The translations under genes and the position numbers were made by a program. Below the pieces are notes generated by a model. It made no database searches and was not told where the DNA came from. It worked only from the letters and a program-made list of their open reading frames with translations. Of a DNA stretch of 64,000 nucleotides, positions 49,162 through 58,330 are shown piece after piece. Each line of letters begins with the position of its first letter. The first letter of the stretch is position 1. Source of the DNA: Polyangiaceae bacterium (GTDB lineage: Bacteria > Myxococcota_A > Polyangia > Polyangiales > Polyangiaceae); assembly GCA_016719945.1 (NCBI GenBank), contig JADJYE010000036.1, forward strand, positions 1-64,000. Direction: 5' to 3'.

Positions 49162-52100
49162 TTGGAGGGCCTCCGCCTCCTCGCGCCCACGGGCCTCTTC
49201 GCGCTAGGGCTGCTCGCGCCGCTCGTCCTTCTCTACGTCCTCAAGGTCCGGCGCAAGCGCGCCCTCGTGTCGTCGGCGTGGCTCTGGGGTCTGCGAGCCG
49301 ACGATACGCTGGCCCGCTCTCCGTTTCGGCGTCTCATCGCGCAGACCTCGCTCCTGCTGCAGATCCTCGCGCTCGTGTTGCTCGCGCTCGCGGCGTCGAG
49401 GCCCGCGACGCTCGGAGAAGAGGCCCAGTCCTCCCACGTTGCGCTGGTGCTCGACGTGAGCGCCTCGATGCAAGCGCGCGGTCGAGACGGGCGGGCGACC
49501 TTCGAGCTCGCGAAGGCCGAGGCGCTGGCGGTGCTCGATGGCCTGCCGCCCGGAGCGCGCGCCATGGTCGTCGAGGCAGGAGCGGAGGCGCGAGTGCTGA
49601 CCCCGCTCGAGTCCGATCGGACGAGGGTGCGCGCCGCGATCGAGCAGCTCTCGAGCCACGACACCGAGGGCGACCTGACGGCCGGCGTCGCGCTCGCGGT
49701 CGACCGACTCTCCAGCCTGACGGGGGCGAAGGTGATCGCGATCACCGACGGCCACTTGGCGTCGCCGCTCGCGCTCGAGGCACCCGCGGTCCCGGTCGAG
49801 GTGGTGAGGGTGGGCGAGCGCGTCGACAACGTCGCCATCGTCCGCGCGGACCTCCGGGTCGCGAGCCTGTCGGGCGGGCGCGAGGAGGCCGAGGCGCTCG
49901 TCTCGGTCACCAACTTCGGAGCCGCGCAGCGGGAGGTGTTCGTCACCACGCGACGGCTCGGCTCGAGCGACGTCCTCGACGCTCGCAGGCTGCTGCTCGC
50001 GCCCGGAGAGAAGGCCCCCGTCGCGCTCCGCTTCGACGTCGCGCGCGCGGACTATGGGGAGCTGGTCTCGTTCGAGCTCTCGCCGGGCGACGCGCTGACC
50101 GTGGACGATCGGGCGGCACTCGCCATCCCGCGCGGCCGCCGCCTCGGCGTCAGGCTCGCAGGACGGAGCGGCCCCGGGCTGGCGTGGCTCGAGCGGGCGC
50201 TCGCCGCAGACGAGCAGATCGTGCTCGTCGAGGGCGGCCCGGGCGAAACGGGCGACGACGAGGACCTGCTCGTGTCGTTTGGTGAGTGTCCGCCCGAGTC
50301 GCACCAGGGCGACGCCCTCGTCGTCGCTCCGCCGCCCGGGACATGTCTCGGCGTGCGCGTCGGCGAGCTCGTCGAGTCACCCGTGGTGACCTCGTTCGAA
50401 GGTCCCGACCCACGCATGCGCTTCGTCGACCTCGGCGACGTACGCCTCGCGAGAGGGTCTCTCCTCTCTCCGCCCAGCCCGTCCATGGCGCTGGTTCGAG
50501 CCGGGCCTGGCGCGCTCGTCGTGGACGCATCGACCACGTCCCGCGCGGTGACGATGCTGGGCTTCGACCCAGGCGAAAGCACGTGGCCGCTCAAGGCCTC
50601 CTTCGTCCTGTTCGTGCGCAACGTGGCGGAGCTCACGCGCGCTCGACGCGCAGCGGCGGTCGCCCCCAGCGCCCGCGCCGGAGAGCCCATCACGTTGATC
50701 GCCCCGCGCGGCGCTGTCACCGTCGCCGCGACCGACCCGCGCGGCGGGGCCGTCGACGCCACGCTGCGGGACGGGGTCGCTGTCCTGCCCCCGGCTCGCG
50801 TCGCGGGCGTGTACCGGGTCACGTTCGATGCCCAGGAGGCAGGGGCGAGGTCGGTCCCCGTGAACCTCACGAGCGCTCGGGAGAGCGACCTCGACCGCGC
50901 GGACGACGTCCCCTCGCTCGCCGGCGTCGTGGGCCGCGCCGCTCGCGAGGCGCCGAGGGGGCACCGAGAGCTCGGGTGGGGCTTGGCGCTCGTCGCGCTC
51001 GCGATCGTCGTGCTCGAGGTCTGCTGGTTCCTCTCGCGCTCTCGAGGCGGAGCGAGGGCCCCCGCGCGGCGGCCCCGCCCCGCGCTGCTGGTCGGCTTGC
51101 TCCTGTCGCTCGCGCTGGTCGGGTACGCCCTCGCGACCCGTCGAGGTTGGGTCCAACCGACGTGGGCGAGGCTCTCTCGTCCCAGTCTGGTGTTCGTCGC
51201 GCCCCTCGCGCTCGGTCTGCTCTCGTGGGCCGCGCGTCGGTTCACGCGCCGGGGAGCGCGGGCCCACGTCGAGGAGGCCCTGATCGCGGTCGTCGCGCTG
51301 TCGCTCTCGCTGGCCACGATCGGCGTCGAGATCGGACGCACCCTCGACAAGATGACGGTCATCTTCGTCATCGATCGCAGCCGCTCCATCGATCTCGTCC
51401 CTGGGGGCGCCGATCTCGCCGTCCGCGAGCTGCCGCTCGCCGAGCAGCACATGCGCGACGGGGATCGCGTCGCGGTCGTCGCGGTCGGCGCAGGCGCGGT
51501 CACCGAGCAACCTCCGCGCTCGCGGAGCGAGCCGCCCTTGTCGCAGGCGGCCGTCGTCGCCCGCGACGCCACGAACCTCGAGCAAGGCCTCCGCCGCGCG
51601 CTCGCGGAGGTGCCGCCCGATACGGCCGCGCGGATCGTCCTCGTCTCCGACGGCGTCGCGACGAGGGGCGACGTGATGGACGCCGCGTCCGCCGCCGTGG
51701 CCGCGCAGATCCCGGTGGACACGCTGGTGCTCACCCAACGTTCGGTCGCCGACGTCCGGGTGGCCAGCGTGACCATGGCGCCTCGCGCCGACGCCGGTGA
51801 GACGGTCGAGCTTCGCGTCGTGACCAGCTCCACCCACGAGGCCGAGGTCGAGGTCAGGGTCCGCGTGGACGGCAAGCTCGCGCGCACCGGCACGGCGCGG
51901 ATCGCAGCCGGGGAAGACGTCATCGTCCTGCGCGAGAAGGTCCCTGACGCTGGGCTGCGTCGGTACGACGTCGAGGTCACCGCGCTCGATGCGTCGCTCG
52001 ATGCGACCCCGGACGACAACGCTCGCAGCTCGTTCGTCCGGGTTCGCGGCAAGGCGGTGGCGCTCTTGCTCGAGGGGGACCGCGGGGCCGGCGCCTTCGT

Positions 52101-54096
52101 CGCTGCTGCGCTCGCACAGGCCGAGATCCTCGTCGAAGAGCGGAGCGTCGCCGCGTTCCCCGCGGATCTCGCGGCGCTCGCGGCCTATGATCTGGTCGTC
52201 TTGAGCGACGTGCCCGCCGCGGCGCTCTCGCCGGCCCAGATCGCCAGCCTGGGTGCCTACGTGCGCGACCTCGGCGGCGGCCTCGTGCTGCTCGGCGGAG
52301 ACCGGGGGATGGGCCCGGGCGGCTATGGGCACACCGCGGTCGAGGAGGTGTCTCCGGTCTCGTTCGACCTCAAACAAGAGGAGCGCCGCGCGAGCCTGGC
52401 CGAGGTGATCGCAATCGACATCTCGGGCTCGATGGGCGCGAAGGTCGGAGGCCTCACCAAGCTCGAGCTGGCGAACGAGGCGGCCGTGCGCGCCGCTCGC
52501 CTCCTCGGCCCCGCCGATCGGCTCGGGGTGTTGCACGTCGACACCGAGGTCCACCGCACCGTGCCGCTCGGCGCGCTCGGGAACATGGCCTCGCTCGACA
52601 AGGCGATCCGCTCGATGCCCGTCGGAGGAGGCGGAATCATCGTGCCGATCGCGCTCGAGGACGCGTACGGGGCGCTCGACAAGGACCCAACCAGCCTGCG
52701 CCACGTGCTGCTGCTCTCGGACGGCGACGACGCCGAGGACATCGAGCGAGCCCTGTCCCTCGCGGCAGACGCGAAGGGCAGGGGCATCACGACCACCGCG
52801 ATCGCGCTCGGGCGTGGCAAGGACCTCACGGCGCTCGAGGAGCTCACGAAGCAAGGCGGCGGTCGCTACTACCTGATCGAGGACGCCTCTCGCCTGCCGG
52901 CGGTGTTCGCTCAGGAGACCATCCTGGCCACGCGCAGCGCGCTGGTCGAAGAGCCGTTCAGGGCCGTTCCCATGACCCCGGGGCCGCCGACCGTTGGCAT
53001 CGATTTCTCCGCCGCGCCCGAGCTCGCCGGGTACGTCGTCACCCTCCCGAAGCCTCGCGCGACCGTGCACCTCGCTGCGCTCGACGGCGACCCGCTGCTC
53101 GCGACGTGGTCCGTCGGGCTCGGACGCGCAGCCGTGTTCACGAGCGATCTCAAGGACCGCTGGGGCAGCGCGTGGACGGCCTGGGCCCCCTCGGCCCGGT
53201 TGATCGCCCAGCTGGCTCGCGACGTCGCGCGGCGCCCCGAAGACGATCGGGTTCGCCTCGAGGCCAGGGCGACGGGCGGGAAGCTCGAGGTCCGAGCCAC
53301 CGCGGTGCGTCGAGGTCGTGGCGACCCGCTGCGCGCGCTCCGCGCGACGATCGCGGGGCCCGGAGGGACCTCGCGAGAGGTCGAGCTCGAGCCGACCAGC
53401 GTCGGGACGTACGAGGCGAGCGTGCCGCTCGACCGGGCCGGGGCCTATGTCGTCGTCGGTCACGACGCGGCCACCGGGCAGGCGATCGGCACCAGCGCCG
53501 CGGTCCATTCGGCGGGCGACGAGCTGCGCCCCACGGGGAGCGACCCCGCCCTCCTCGCGAGGCTCTCTGCGTTCACCGGCGGCGTGACCCGCACCTCGCT
53601 CGAGCTCGTGTTCCGAGATCGAGCGGCGGCGCGTCGCGCCTACGACGACATCACGGCGCGGATCGCCATGTTGGCTGCGCTGCTCCTCCTCACAGCGGTC
53701 GCTGCGCGCAAGCTGGGAATGCCAGAGGTCCTGGCCCGCGCCCGCGAGCGACTCGCGACGCGGCTGCGTGAGCCAGCGCCGATGCAGCCCGCTCGAGCGA
53801 CGTCCGCGACGGTCGGCTCCCTGCTGACGGTGAAGCGCGCCGGGAACCTCGCGGGTCGCGCTCGCACGCCCGACCCCGCCGCCGAGCCGCGGCCGCCCGC
53901 TGTTGCGGGCCTGCCCACGCCGCCGCCACCGGGGCCGAGGCCGGCCGGCGCGTCCCCCGGCCGCCTGGTCCCGAGGGCCGCGCCCCCAGACCGTCCTCCC
54001 CCACCCGAGGGTCCCGCCGCGCCGCCGCCCGACCCCGGGGCGCGCCCGAGGTCCACCGCTGAGCTGCTTGTCGCGAGGCGAAAGGCGAAGAAGTAA
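49162..54096 (+). CDS. Giant membrane protein with three vWA domains and a GATase1-like domain (BatA-like fusion)
   Basis: TTG 49162 lies one base after the DUF58 stop; 1,644 residues. The N-terminus (LLAPTGLFALGLLAPLVLLY, then RRKRALVSSAWLWG) is the BatA aerotolerance-regulator module with two membrane helices. vWA-1 starts near 92 with DVSASM. A beta-rich region, then four membrane helices (about 603-720), precede vWA-2 at 730 (DRSRS). Residues about 965-1060 resemble a glutamine-amidotransferase-like fold (YDLVVLSDVPAAALS; GGGLVLLGGDRGMGPGGY). vWA-3 starts at 1083 (IDISGSMGAKVGG) and a final helix lies near 1501, followed by a Pro-rich cytoplasmic tail. It looks like BatA fused to a second vWA/GATase membrane protein, normally separate genes. 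It is probably a MoxR client. Confidence 0.88.
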   Translation: MEGLRLLAPTGLFALGLLAPLVLLYVLKVRRKRALVSSAWLWGLRADDTLARSPFRRLIAQTSLLLQILALVLLALAASRPATLGEEAQSSHVALVLDVSASMQARGRDGRATFELAKAEALAVLDGLPPGARAMVVEAGAEARVLTPLESDRTRVRAAIEQLSSHDTEGDLTAGVALAVDRLSSLTGAKVIAITDGHLASPLALEAPAVPVEVVRVGERVDNVAIVRADLRVASLSGGREEAEALVSVTNFGAAQREVFVTTRRLGSSDVLDARRLLLAPGEKAPVALRFDVARADYGELVSFELSPGDALTVDDRAALAIPRGRRLGVRLAGRSGPGLAWLERALAADEQIVLVEGGPGETGDDEDLLVSFGECPPESHQGDALVVAPPPGTCLGVRVGELVESPVVTSFEGPDPRMRFVDLGDVRLARGSLLSPPSPSMALVRAGPGALVVDASTTSRAVTMLGFDPGESTWPLKASFVLFVRNVAELTRARRAAAVAPSARAGEPITLIAPRGAVTVAATDPRGGAVDATLRDGVAVLPPARVAGVYRVTFDAQEAGARSVPVNLTSARESDLDRADDVPSLAGVVGRAAREAPRGHRELGWGLALVALAIVVLEVCWFLSRSRGGARAPARRPRPALLVGLLLSLALVGYALATRRGWVQPTWARLSRPSLVFVAPLALGLLSWAARRFTRRGARAHVEEALIAVVALSLSLATIGVEIGRTLDKMTVIFVIDRSRSIDLVPGGADLAVRELPLAEQHMRDGDRVAVVAVGAGAVTEQPPRSRSEPPLSQAAVVARDATNLEQGLRRALAEVPPDTAARIVLVSDGVATRGDVMDAASAAVAAQIPVDTLVLTQRSVADVRVASVTMAPRADAGETVELRVVTSSTHEAEVEVRVRVDGKLARTGTARIAAGEDVIVLREKVPDAGLRRYDVEVTALDASLDATPDDNARSSFVRVRGKAVALLLEGDRGAGAFVAAALAQAEILVEERSVAAFPADLAALAAYDLVVLSDVPAAALSPAQIASLGAYVRDLGGGLVLLGGDRGMGPGGYGHTAVEEVSPVSFDLKQEERRASLAEVIAIDISGSMGAKVGGLTKLELANEAAVRAARLLGPADRLGVLHVDTEVHRTVPLGALGNMASLDKAIRSMPVGGGGIIVPIALEDAYGALDKDPTSLRHVLLLSDGDDAEDIERALSLAADAKGRGITTTAIALGRGKDLTALEELTKQGGGRYYLIEDASRLPAVFAQETILATRSALVEEPFRAVPMTPGPPTVGIDFSAAPELAGYVVTLPKPRATVHLAALDGDPLLATWSVGLGRAAVFTSDLKDRWGSAWTAWAPSARLIAQLARDVARRPEDDRVRLEARATGGKLEVRATAVRRGRGDPLRALRATIAGPGGTSREVELEPTSVGTYEASVPLDRAGAYVVVGHDAATGQAIGTSAAVHSAGDELRPTGSDPALLARLSAFTGGVTRTSLELVFRDRAAARRAYDDITARIAMLAALLLLTAVAARKLGMPEVLARARERLATRLREPAPMQPARATSATVGSLLTVKRAGNLAGRARTPDPAAEPRPPAVAGLPTPPPPGPRPAGASPGRLVPRAAPPDRPPPPEGPAAPPPDPGARPRSTAELLVARRKAKK

Positions 54097-54147
54097 GCTC
54101 GGGCTCGCCATGGTGGAGCGAAGAGAGGATCCTCGGAGGTCTAGCGA

Positions 54148-55824
54148 ATGGACCTAGCCTCGCTGGTCGAGGCCTTCGCACGTTGGTCGCAGGGGCGGGG
54201 GCTGGTTACGCGGGAAGTCGATCGAGCCCGTGTCGCGCGTGAGCTGCTCGAGCTCGCCGGCGACGCGGAGCTCACCGAGGATCACATCGAGGCGCTCGCG
54301 AAGCGGTACCGCGACGGGCTCATGGGGGCGCGCACCGTGCTCGCCGCTCGTCGGGTCGGGCAGGAGATGCTCGAGTGGCAAGACGACGCCGAGGACGGAC
54401 GGCGCGCGCGCGCGCCGTCGCTGCCGCCTGCCCAGCCACCACCGCGCCACAAGGAGCCTTCCTGGGCGCCTCCGCCGCCGCGCGAGCCCTCCCCGTTGCC
54501 GCGCCGCGCTTCTTGGTCGCCGCCGCGCTCCTCTGCCCCGCCCCACTCGTCGCCGCCCGCGCGCTCGCTGACTCCGCCTCGCTCGTCGCCGCCGCCGCGC
54601 GCGTCGCGGCCCCCGCCAGCGGTTCGATCGATGACGCCGATCAACCGCGAGCCGCCAAAGCGCGCCACAGGACGGCCTCTCCCCGCGCCGCTCGACGACG
54701 GCTGGGATGAGCCGCCGAGGCCGAAGGAGCGCCGGGTCGACACGCCGCCCGGCCTCGACTCCGTCGACCTGTCCTCCATCCACATCGATCCGCCCAGCCC
54801 CGACGCAGAGCGCAACCTCTCCGACGATCTCGAGAGGCGAGCTCAGCGCATCTTCGAGTCGAAGCTCCCGCCGCCGGCCGACAGCTTCGAGGACGCGCCC
54901 GAGCCCGAGGCGAGCTCGGGTCGACCTTCACGAAGGGCGCGCGACTTCGGCGGTCTCACCTACGACCGCGGCGCGTCGAAGAGCGGCGCTCACGCCATGC
55001 CTTCTTCGAAGAGCGGCGCGCCGTCGGTCCGTCCCGCGGCCGACCACCACGCCGACGACGTGGACCGCGCGAGCCCGGCGTCGGTGCGGCCAGCGCGCGC
55101 TCCCTCCATCCGTCCGGGGGTGTCACCCTCGCGGCCTCCCCTCGTCGTCATGGAGCCCACGTCACCTCCGTCCCTCGGGATCAGCGGGCGCGCGTTCGGG
55201 GCGATCTTCGGCGCCGTCTCGTTGCTCGGCTTCCTCCTGCTGCTCGTGGTTCGCCCTGGCTGCATCTTCGCGAGCTCGGGAAAGCCGGTCACGGGGACGT
55301 TCGCCTCCAAGCACCTCGGCCTCGCCTGGGAGTTTCGCTCGGAGTGGAAGTACGCCGAAGATCTCGACGACGTCGAGAAGACGCCCGACGGGTGGAAGCG
55401 GCGCTCGAGCGTGTTTTACCGTGGTGAGAGCGCCAACGTCTTCACCGCGCAGATGGTGGTGCTCTCCTTCGATCGCGACAAACCCGGCACCCCCGAGGAG
55501 GCCGCGCAGCTCGGCGCCAACGAGACGATGGGCTCGGTCCTGTATCGCCGCTGCGACAACATCAAGATCCAGCCGACCGTGACGGCCAATCGGTGCTTCG
55601 CGCTGGCGGCTCGCCCGGCGCAGCCCCTCGGGGTGATCGAGATCTACTTCTTGCTCGGCGATCATCCCGTGTTCTTCCGCTTCCAGCACGAGCTGCCGCG
55701 GACGAACAACGTCCCCGACCCCAAGGACCCCACTGCCGGCCCGACTCAGCTCGAGCTTCAGCTCGCGTCGGCGCTCGCGGACGCCGAGGCGCTCATCGCG
55801 ACGATTCGTCCGCTGCCGAAGTGA
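54148..55824 (+). CDS. Single-span membrane protein with Pro/Ser-rich cytoplasmic region
   Basis: ATG 54148 follows the vWA gene by 51 nt and gives 558 residues. Residues 1-80 are a helical domain (LASLVEAFARWSQGRGLV; ELTEDHIEALAKRYRDGLMG). Residues 80-340 are disordered and extremely Pro/Ser/Arg-rich. One membrane helix (GAIFGAVSLLGFLLLLVVRP) near 350-370 leads to a periplasmic domain of about 180 residues (LGLAWEFRSEWKYAEDLDD; RRSSVFYRGESANVFTAQMV; two Cys in RRCDNIKIQPTVTANRCF). I do not recognise the family. Its location suggests association with the vWA operon. It overlaps the 3' end of the methyltransferase gene by 32 bp on the opposite strand. Confidence 0.75.
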   Translation: MDLASLVEAFARWSQGRGLVTREVDRARVARELLELAGDAELTEDHIEALAKRYRDGLMGARTVLAARRVGQEMLEWQDDAEDGRRARAPSLPPAQPPPRHKEPSWAPPPPREPSPLPRRASWSPPRSSAPPHSSPPARSLTPPRSSPPPRASRPPPAVRSMTPINREPPKRATGRPLPAPLDDGWDEPPRPKERRVDTPPGLDSVDLSSIHIDPPSPDAERNLSDDLERRAQRIFESKLPPPADSFEDAPEPEASSGRPSRRARDFGGLTYDRGASKSGAHAMPSSKSGAPSVRPAADHHADDVDRASPASVRPARAPSIRPGVSPSRPPLVVMEPTSPPSLGISGRAFGAIFGAVSLLGFLLLLVVRPGCIFASSGKPVTGTFASKHLGLAWEFRSEWKYAEDLDDVEKTPDGWKRRSSVFYRGESANVFTAQMVVLSFDRDKPGTPEEAAQLGANETMGSVLYRRCDNIKIQPTVTANRCFALAARPAQPLGVIEIYFLLGDHPVFFRFQHELPRTNNVPDPKDPTAGPTQLELQLASALADAEALIATIRPLPK

Positions 55825-57223
55825 GCCGCTCGAGCGCCAGCGAGTCGAGCAGCCGCTTGGTGATCGGGCGCTTGTCCTCGACGAACCGTCGCGCCTCGAA
55901 GAAGTCGATGGCCTCCTCGCCATTGAGCGCCGACACGGCCCGAGCGGCCGATATCTCGTCGTCGAAGGGGACGAAGTAGCACGTGTCGTCGAGCATCACG
56001 GGGCGCCCCCTCCACGGCCCTACGAGCTGGAAGGCGAGCCGCTTCGAGAGCGCGCTCACCGCGACCTTGAAGGGGGCGAACGAATACGGCCCGACGCCGA
56101 AGATGGCGGTCTGGGGTCGGCCCTCGTAGATCGAGCTGCGACGCCGCCCCAGCCGCTCCGCGTGCTGCTCGAGGTAGCCCCGCGCCCGCGGGCAGCGGGC
56201 GAGCGTCTCCGTTTCCGTGAGAGCTCGGTGTGGCACGATGAGGGCGCGCCGCGGTGTGAGGACCCCAGCGTCCAGGTCCCCGCCCTTGAGCAGGGGAAAG
56301 ACGACGTCCTCTTCGACGTCGACCACGGCGCCGTCGCGCCTCGCGAGCGCTGCACCCCGCACCTCGAGCTCGAACACCTCGGCGCAGTCGTGTTTGATGC
56401 CTGATCTCCACGCGCCCTTGCCCTCCCTTCGCAGATGTTCGGTTCGCGCCCAGCGCTCGAGGTCAGGGACGACCGCGCCGCCCACGTAGGCGAGCGCGGA
56501 GCTCGGGGAGCGGGACTCGAGGGAGTCGAAGACGGGCCACGAGGCCGCGGGCGCGCCGGCGCCCCTGCCAAGAGGCGGTGACACCACGAGCAGCGCCGCG
56601 TCCACCGAGGCGTCGAAGTGGGCGCGGGCGTCGAAGCGGTACACCGCGCCCGCGGCGCTGGGCCCGCGAACGGCGCAGCGCTCGACCAGCCGTCGAATGA
56701 CGGACGACTTCACCAACACCGCGATCGTCGCCTCACGCCCAGCGAGCGCGTCGAGCAGGCGCCCGAGCATCCACTCCGAGATGTCGAAGTTCGCGCGCCC
56801 CGTTCGGGCGTCGAGGCCGCGCAGCCGCGCGTCGTTCGACTTCGACGGGGCGTTGTCACCGTCGATCGCGCCGAGCCCGGCGCTCGTCACCCACGGAGGG
56901 TTGCCGAGCACCAGGATGGGCTCGGCGAGCTCGCGCGCGATCTGGTCCCAGTCGGTGCGAAAGAAGTCTGCGACCTCGACGCGCGCCGAGGGCGCGGCCC
57001 GCCTCGCCTCGCGAGCGTGGTCTTCATCGATCTCGAGCCCGCGCAGCGAGGCCGCGCCAAAGACCTCCGCAGCGGCCTGCAGAAACGCGCCTCGCCCGCA
57101 GGTCGGCTCGAGCACCGAGCGCGGTTCCACCCCCTGTGACGAGAGCAGGCGCGTTACGGCGCGAGCCAGCCCGAGCGGCGTCTGGAAGTCACCTCGCTCG
57201 ACCTTCGCCCGCGCCTTCGCCAA
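55793..57223 (-). CDS. Orphan adenine-specific DNA methyltransferase
   Basis: The 476-residue protein begins with VERGDFQTPLGLA, the usual entry of type II/IIG N6-adenine methyltransferases. SAM-binding motif I is VLEPTCGRGAF (residues 38-47), acidic loop LEIDEDHARE follows, and catalytic motif IV is NPPW (108-111) in LVLGNPPWVTSAG. FDISEWMLGRLLDAL is a further family motif. The C-terminal 200 residues would be the target-recognition domain. No restriction endonuclease or specificity gene is adjacent, so it is an orphan or an incomplete type IIG enzyme. It starts 14 nt after argC on the same strand, an odd operon partner. Target sequence unknown. Confidence 0.86.
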   Translation of the reverse strand: MAKARAKVERGDFQTPLGLARAVTRLLSSQGVEPRSVLEPTCGRGAFLQAAAEVFGAASLRGLEIDEDHAREARRAAPSARVEVADFFRTDWDQIARELAEPILVLGNPPWVTSAGLGAIDGDNAPSKSNDARLRGLDARTGRANFDISEWMLGRLLDALAGREATIAVLVKSSVIRRLVERCAVRGPSAAGAVYRFDARAHFDASVDAALLVVSPPLGRGAGAPAASWPVFDSLESRSPSSALAYVGGAVVPDLERWARTEHLRREGKGAWRSGIKHDCAEVFELEVRGAALARRDGAVVDVEEDVVFPLLKGGDLDAGVLTPRRALIVPHRALTETETLARCPRARGYLEQHAERLGRRRSSIYEGRPQTAIFGVGPYSFAPFKVAVSALSKRLAFQLVGPWRGRPVMLDDTCYFVPFDDEISAARAVSALNGEEAIDFFEARRFVEDKRPITKRLLDSLALERLTSAADESSR

Positions 57224-57236
57224 GTCCGACCACCCC

Positions 57237-58247
57237 TCAGGCGGCTCGCGCCGCGAGCCCGCACATCCGCCTGATGTTCTCCCACGCCTGCGACGCGGCC
57301 CCCTTCATCAGGTTGTCGAGCGCGCAGGCGCTGACGACCGAGCGACCCCTGCGATCGACCTTCACGCCGACGTGCGCCTCCGGCGTGTGCGTAACGGCGT
57401 GGACGTCGATCGTGTCGATCGGAACGACGCGGACGAACGGTGAAGAAGCCGCGTACGCGGAGCGGACCGCGCCCTCTACCGCCTCGGGATCGACGCTCGG
57501 CCCGAGTCGGCCGAAGCACGTGGTGATGAGCCCGCGACGGATGGGCAGCAGGTGTGGCGCGAACGTCACGCGCACGTCGACCCCGCTCACCCGCCGCAGC
57601 GCCAGCTCGATCTCGGGCACGTGCTGGTGATCGACGACGCGGTACAGCGAGACGTTCTCCGCCACCTCGGTGAACAGGTACCTCTCCGCGAGCTTGCGGC
57701 CTGCGCCGGTGACGCCGCTCTTGCCGTCGACGAACACGGGGCCACCGTCGAGCGCACCGGCCGACGCGAGCGGCGCGAGCGCGAGGATCGCGGCGGTCGC
57801 GTAGCAGCCCGGGTTTGCGACGATCCGCGCCTGCTCGATCGCGGGCGCTTCGCCCGCGGTCTTGGGGAGCTGCGGCAGCCCATAGTGCGCCTCGGCGAGC
57901 AGCGCCGGCTCGGGGTGCTCGAAGCGGTAGTACTCGAGAAAGACCGAGGTGTCGGGCAGGCGGAAGGCCCCCGACAGGTCGATCACCCGCGCGCCCTTCG
58001 CGAGCAGCCTCGGAGCGAGCTCCGCCGACACCTCGGCCGGCGTCGCCAGCGCGATGATCTCGGCCTCTTCGGCCGCGCGATCCGCGTCGGCCTGCGGGCG
58101 TACGATCACCCCGCCCGCGACCGTGCCACCGCGCATTCGATCCGAGTAGGCGCCGGTGAGCGCGAGCTCGCCGTCCGAGGAGACGAGCCGCGCCAGCTCC
58201 GCGCCGGAGAACCCGCTGACGCCCACGATGGCGACCGTTTTCGGCAT
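57237..58247 (-). CDS. argC: N-acetyl-gamma-glutamyl-phosphate reductase
   Basis: ATG 58247 gives 336 residues starting MPKTVAIVGVSGFSGAELAR with the GxSGxxG NADP-binding motif. The catalytic Cys 148 lies in VANPGCYATAAILAL. Further motifs are SGAFRLPD, GKSGVTGAGR, HQHVPEIE with the active-site His, and FAPHLLPIRRGLITT. ArgC reduces N-acetylglutamyl phosphate in arginine synthesis. Length is normal. No other arg gene is in the window. A TATACG hexamer preceded by TG ends 10 nt before the start. The downstream methyltransferase may be co-transcribed. Confidence 0.95.
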   Translation of the reverse strand: MPKTVAIVGVSGFSGAELARLVSSDGELALTGAYSDRMRGGTVAGGVIVRPQADADRAAEEAEIIALATPAEVSAELAPRLLAKGARVIDLSGAFRLPDTSVFLEYYRFEHPEPALLAEAHYGLPQLPKTAGEAPAIEQARIVANPGCYATAAILALAPLASAGALDGGPVFVDGKSGVTGAGRKLAERYLFTEVAENVSLYRVVDHQHVPEIELALRRVSGVDVRVTFAPHLLPIRRGLITTCFGRLGPSVDPEAVEGAVRSAYAASSPFVRVVPIDTIDVHAVTHTPEAHVGVKVDRRGRSVVSACALDNLMKGAASQAWENIRRMCGLAARAA

Positions 58248-58257
58248 GTTGGCTCGG

Positions 58258-58263
58258 CGTATA
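58258..58263 (-). promoter_or_regulatory. -10-like hexamer TATACG before argC
   Basis: On the minus strand TG immediately precedes TATACG, which ends 10 nt before ATG 58247; a leaderless or near-leaderless start is suggested. Confidence 0.45.
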
Positions 58264-58317
58264 CACCCTCGGCGGCGCGGCGGGACCGACACGAAAGACG
58301 CGCGCGCGCGGGGCGCG

Positions 58318-58323
58318 TAACAT
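58318..58323 (+). promoter_or_regulatory. -10-like hexamer TAACAT before the FG-GAP lipoprotein gene
   Basis: TAACAT is close to the -10 consensus and ends 7 nt before ATG 58331. Confidence 0.45.
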
Positions 58324-58330
58324 CGTCCCC

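Noticed and set aside
50377..54111. A 1,244-codon minus-strand open frame opposite the vWA gene
   Set aside because: Same reason: low-complexity Arg/Gly/Asp/Val composition, no domain, and the plus strand carries three MIDAS motifs and membrane helices in order.
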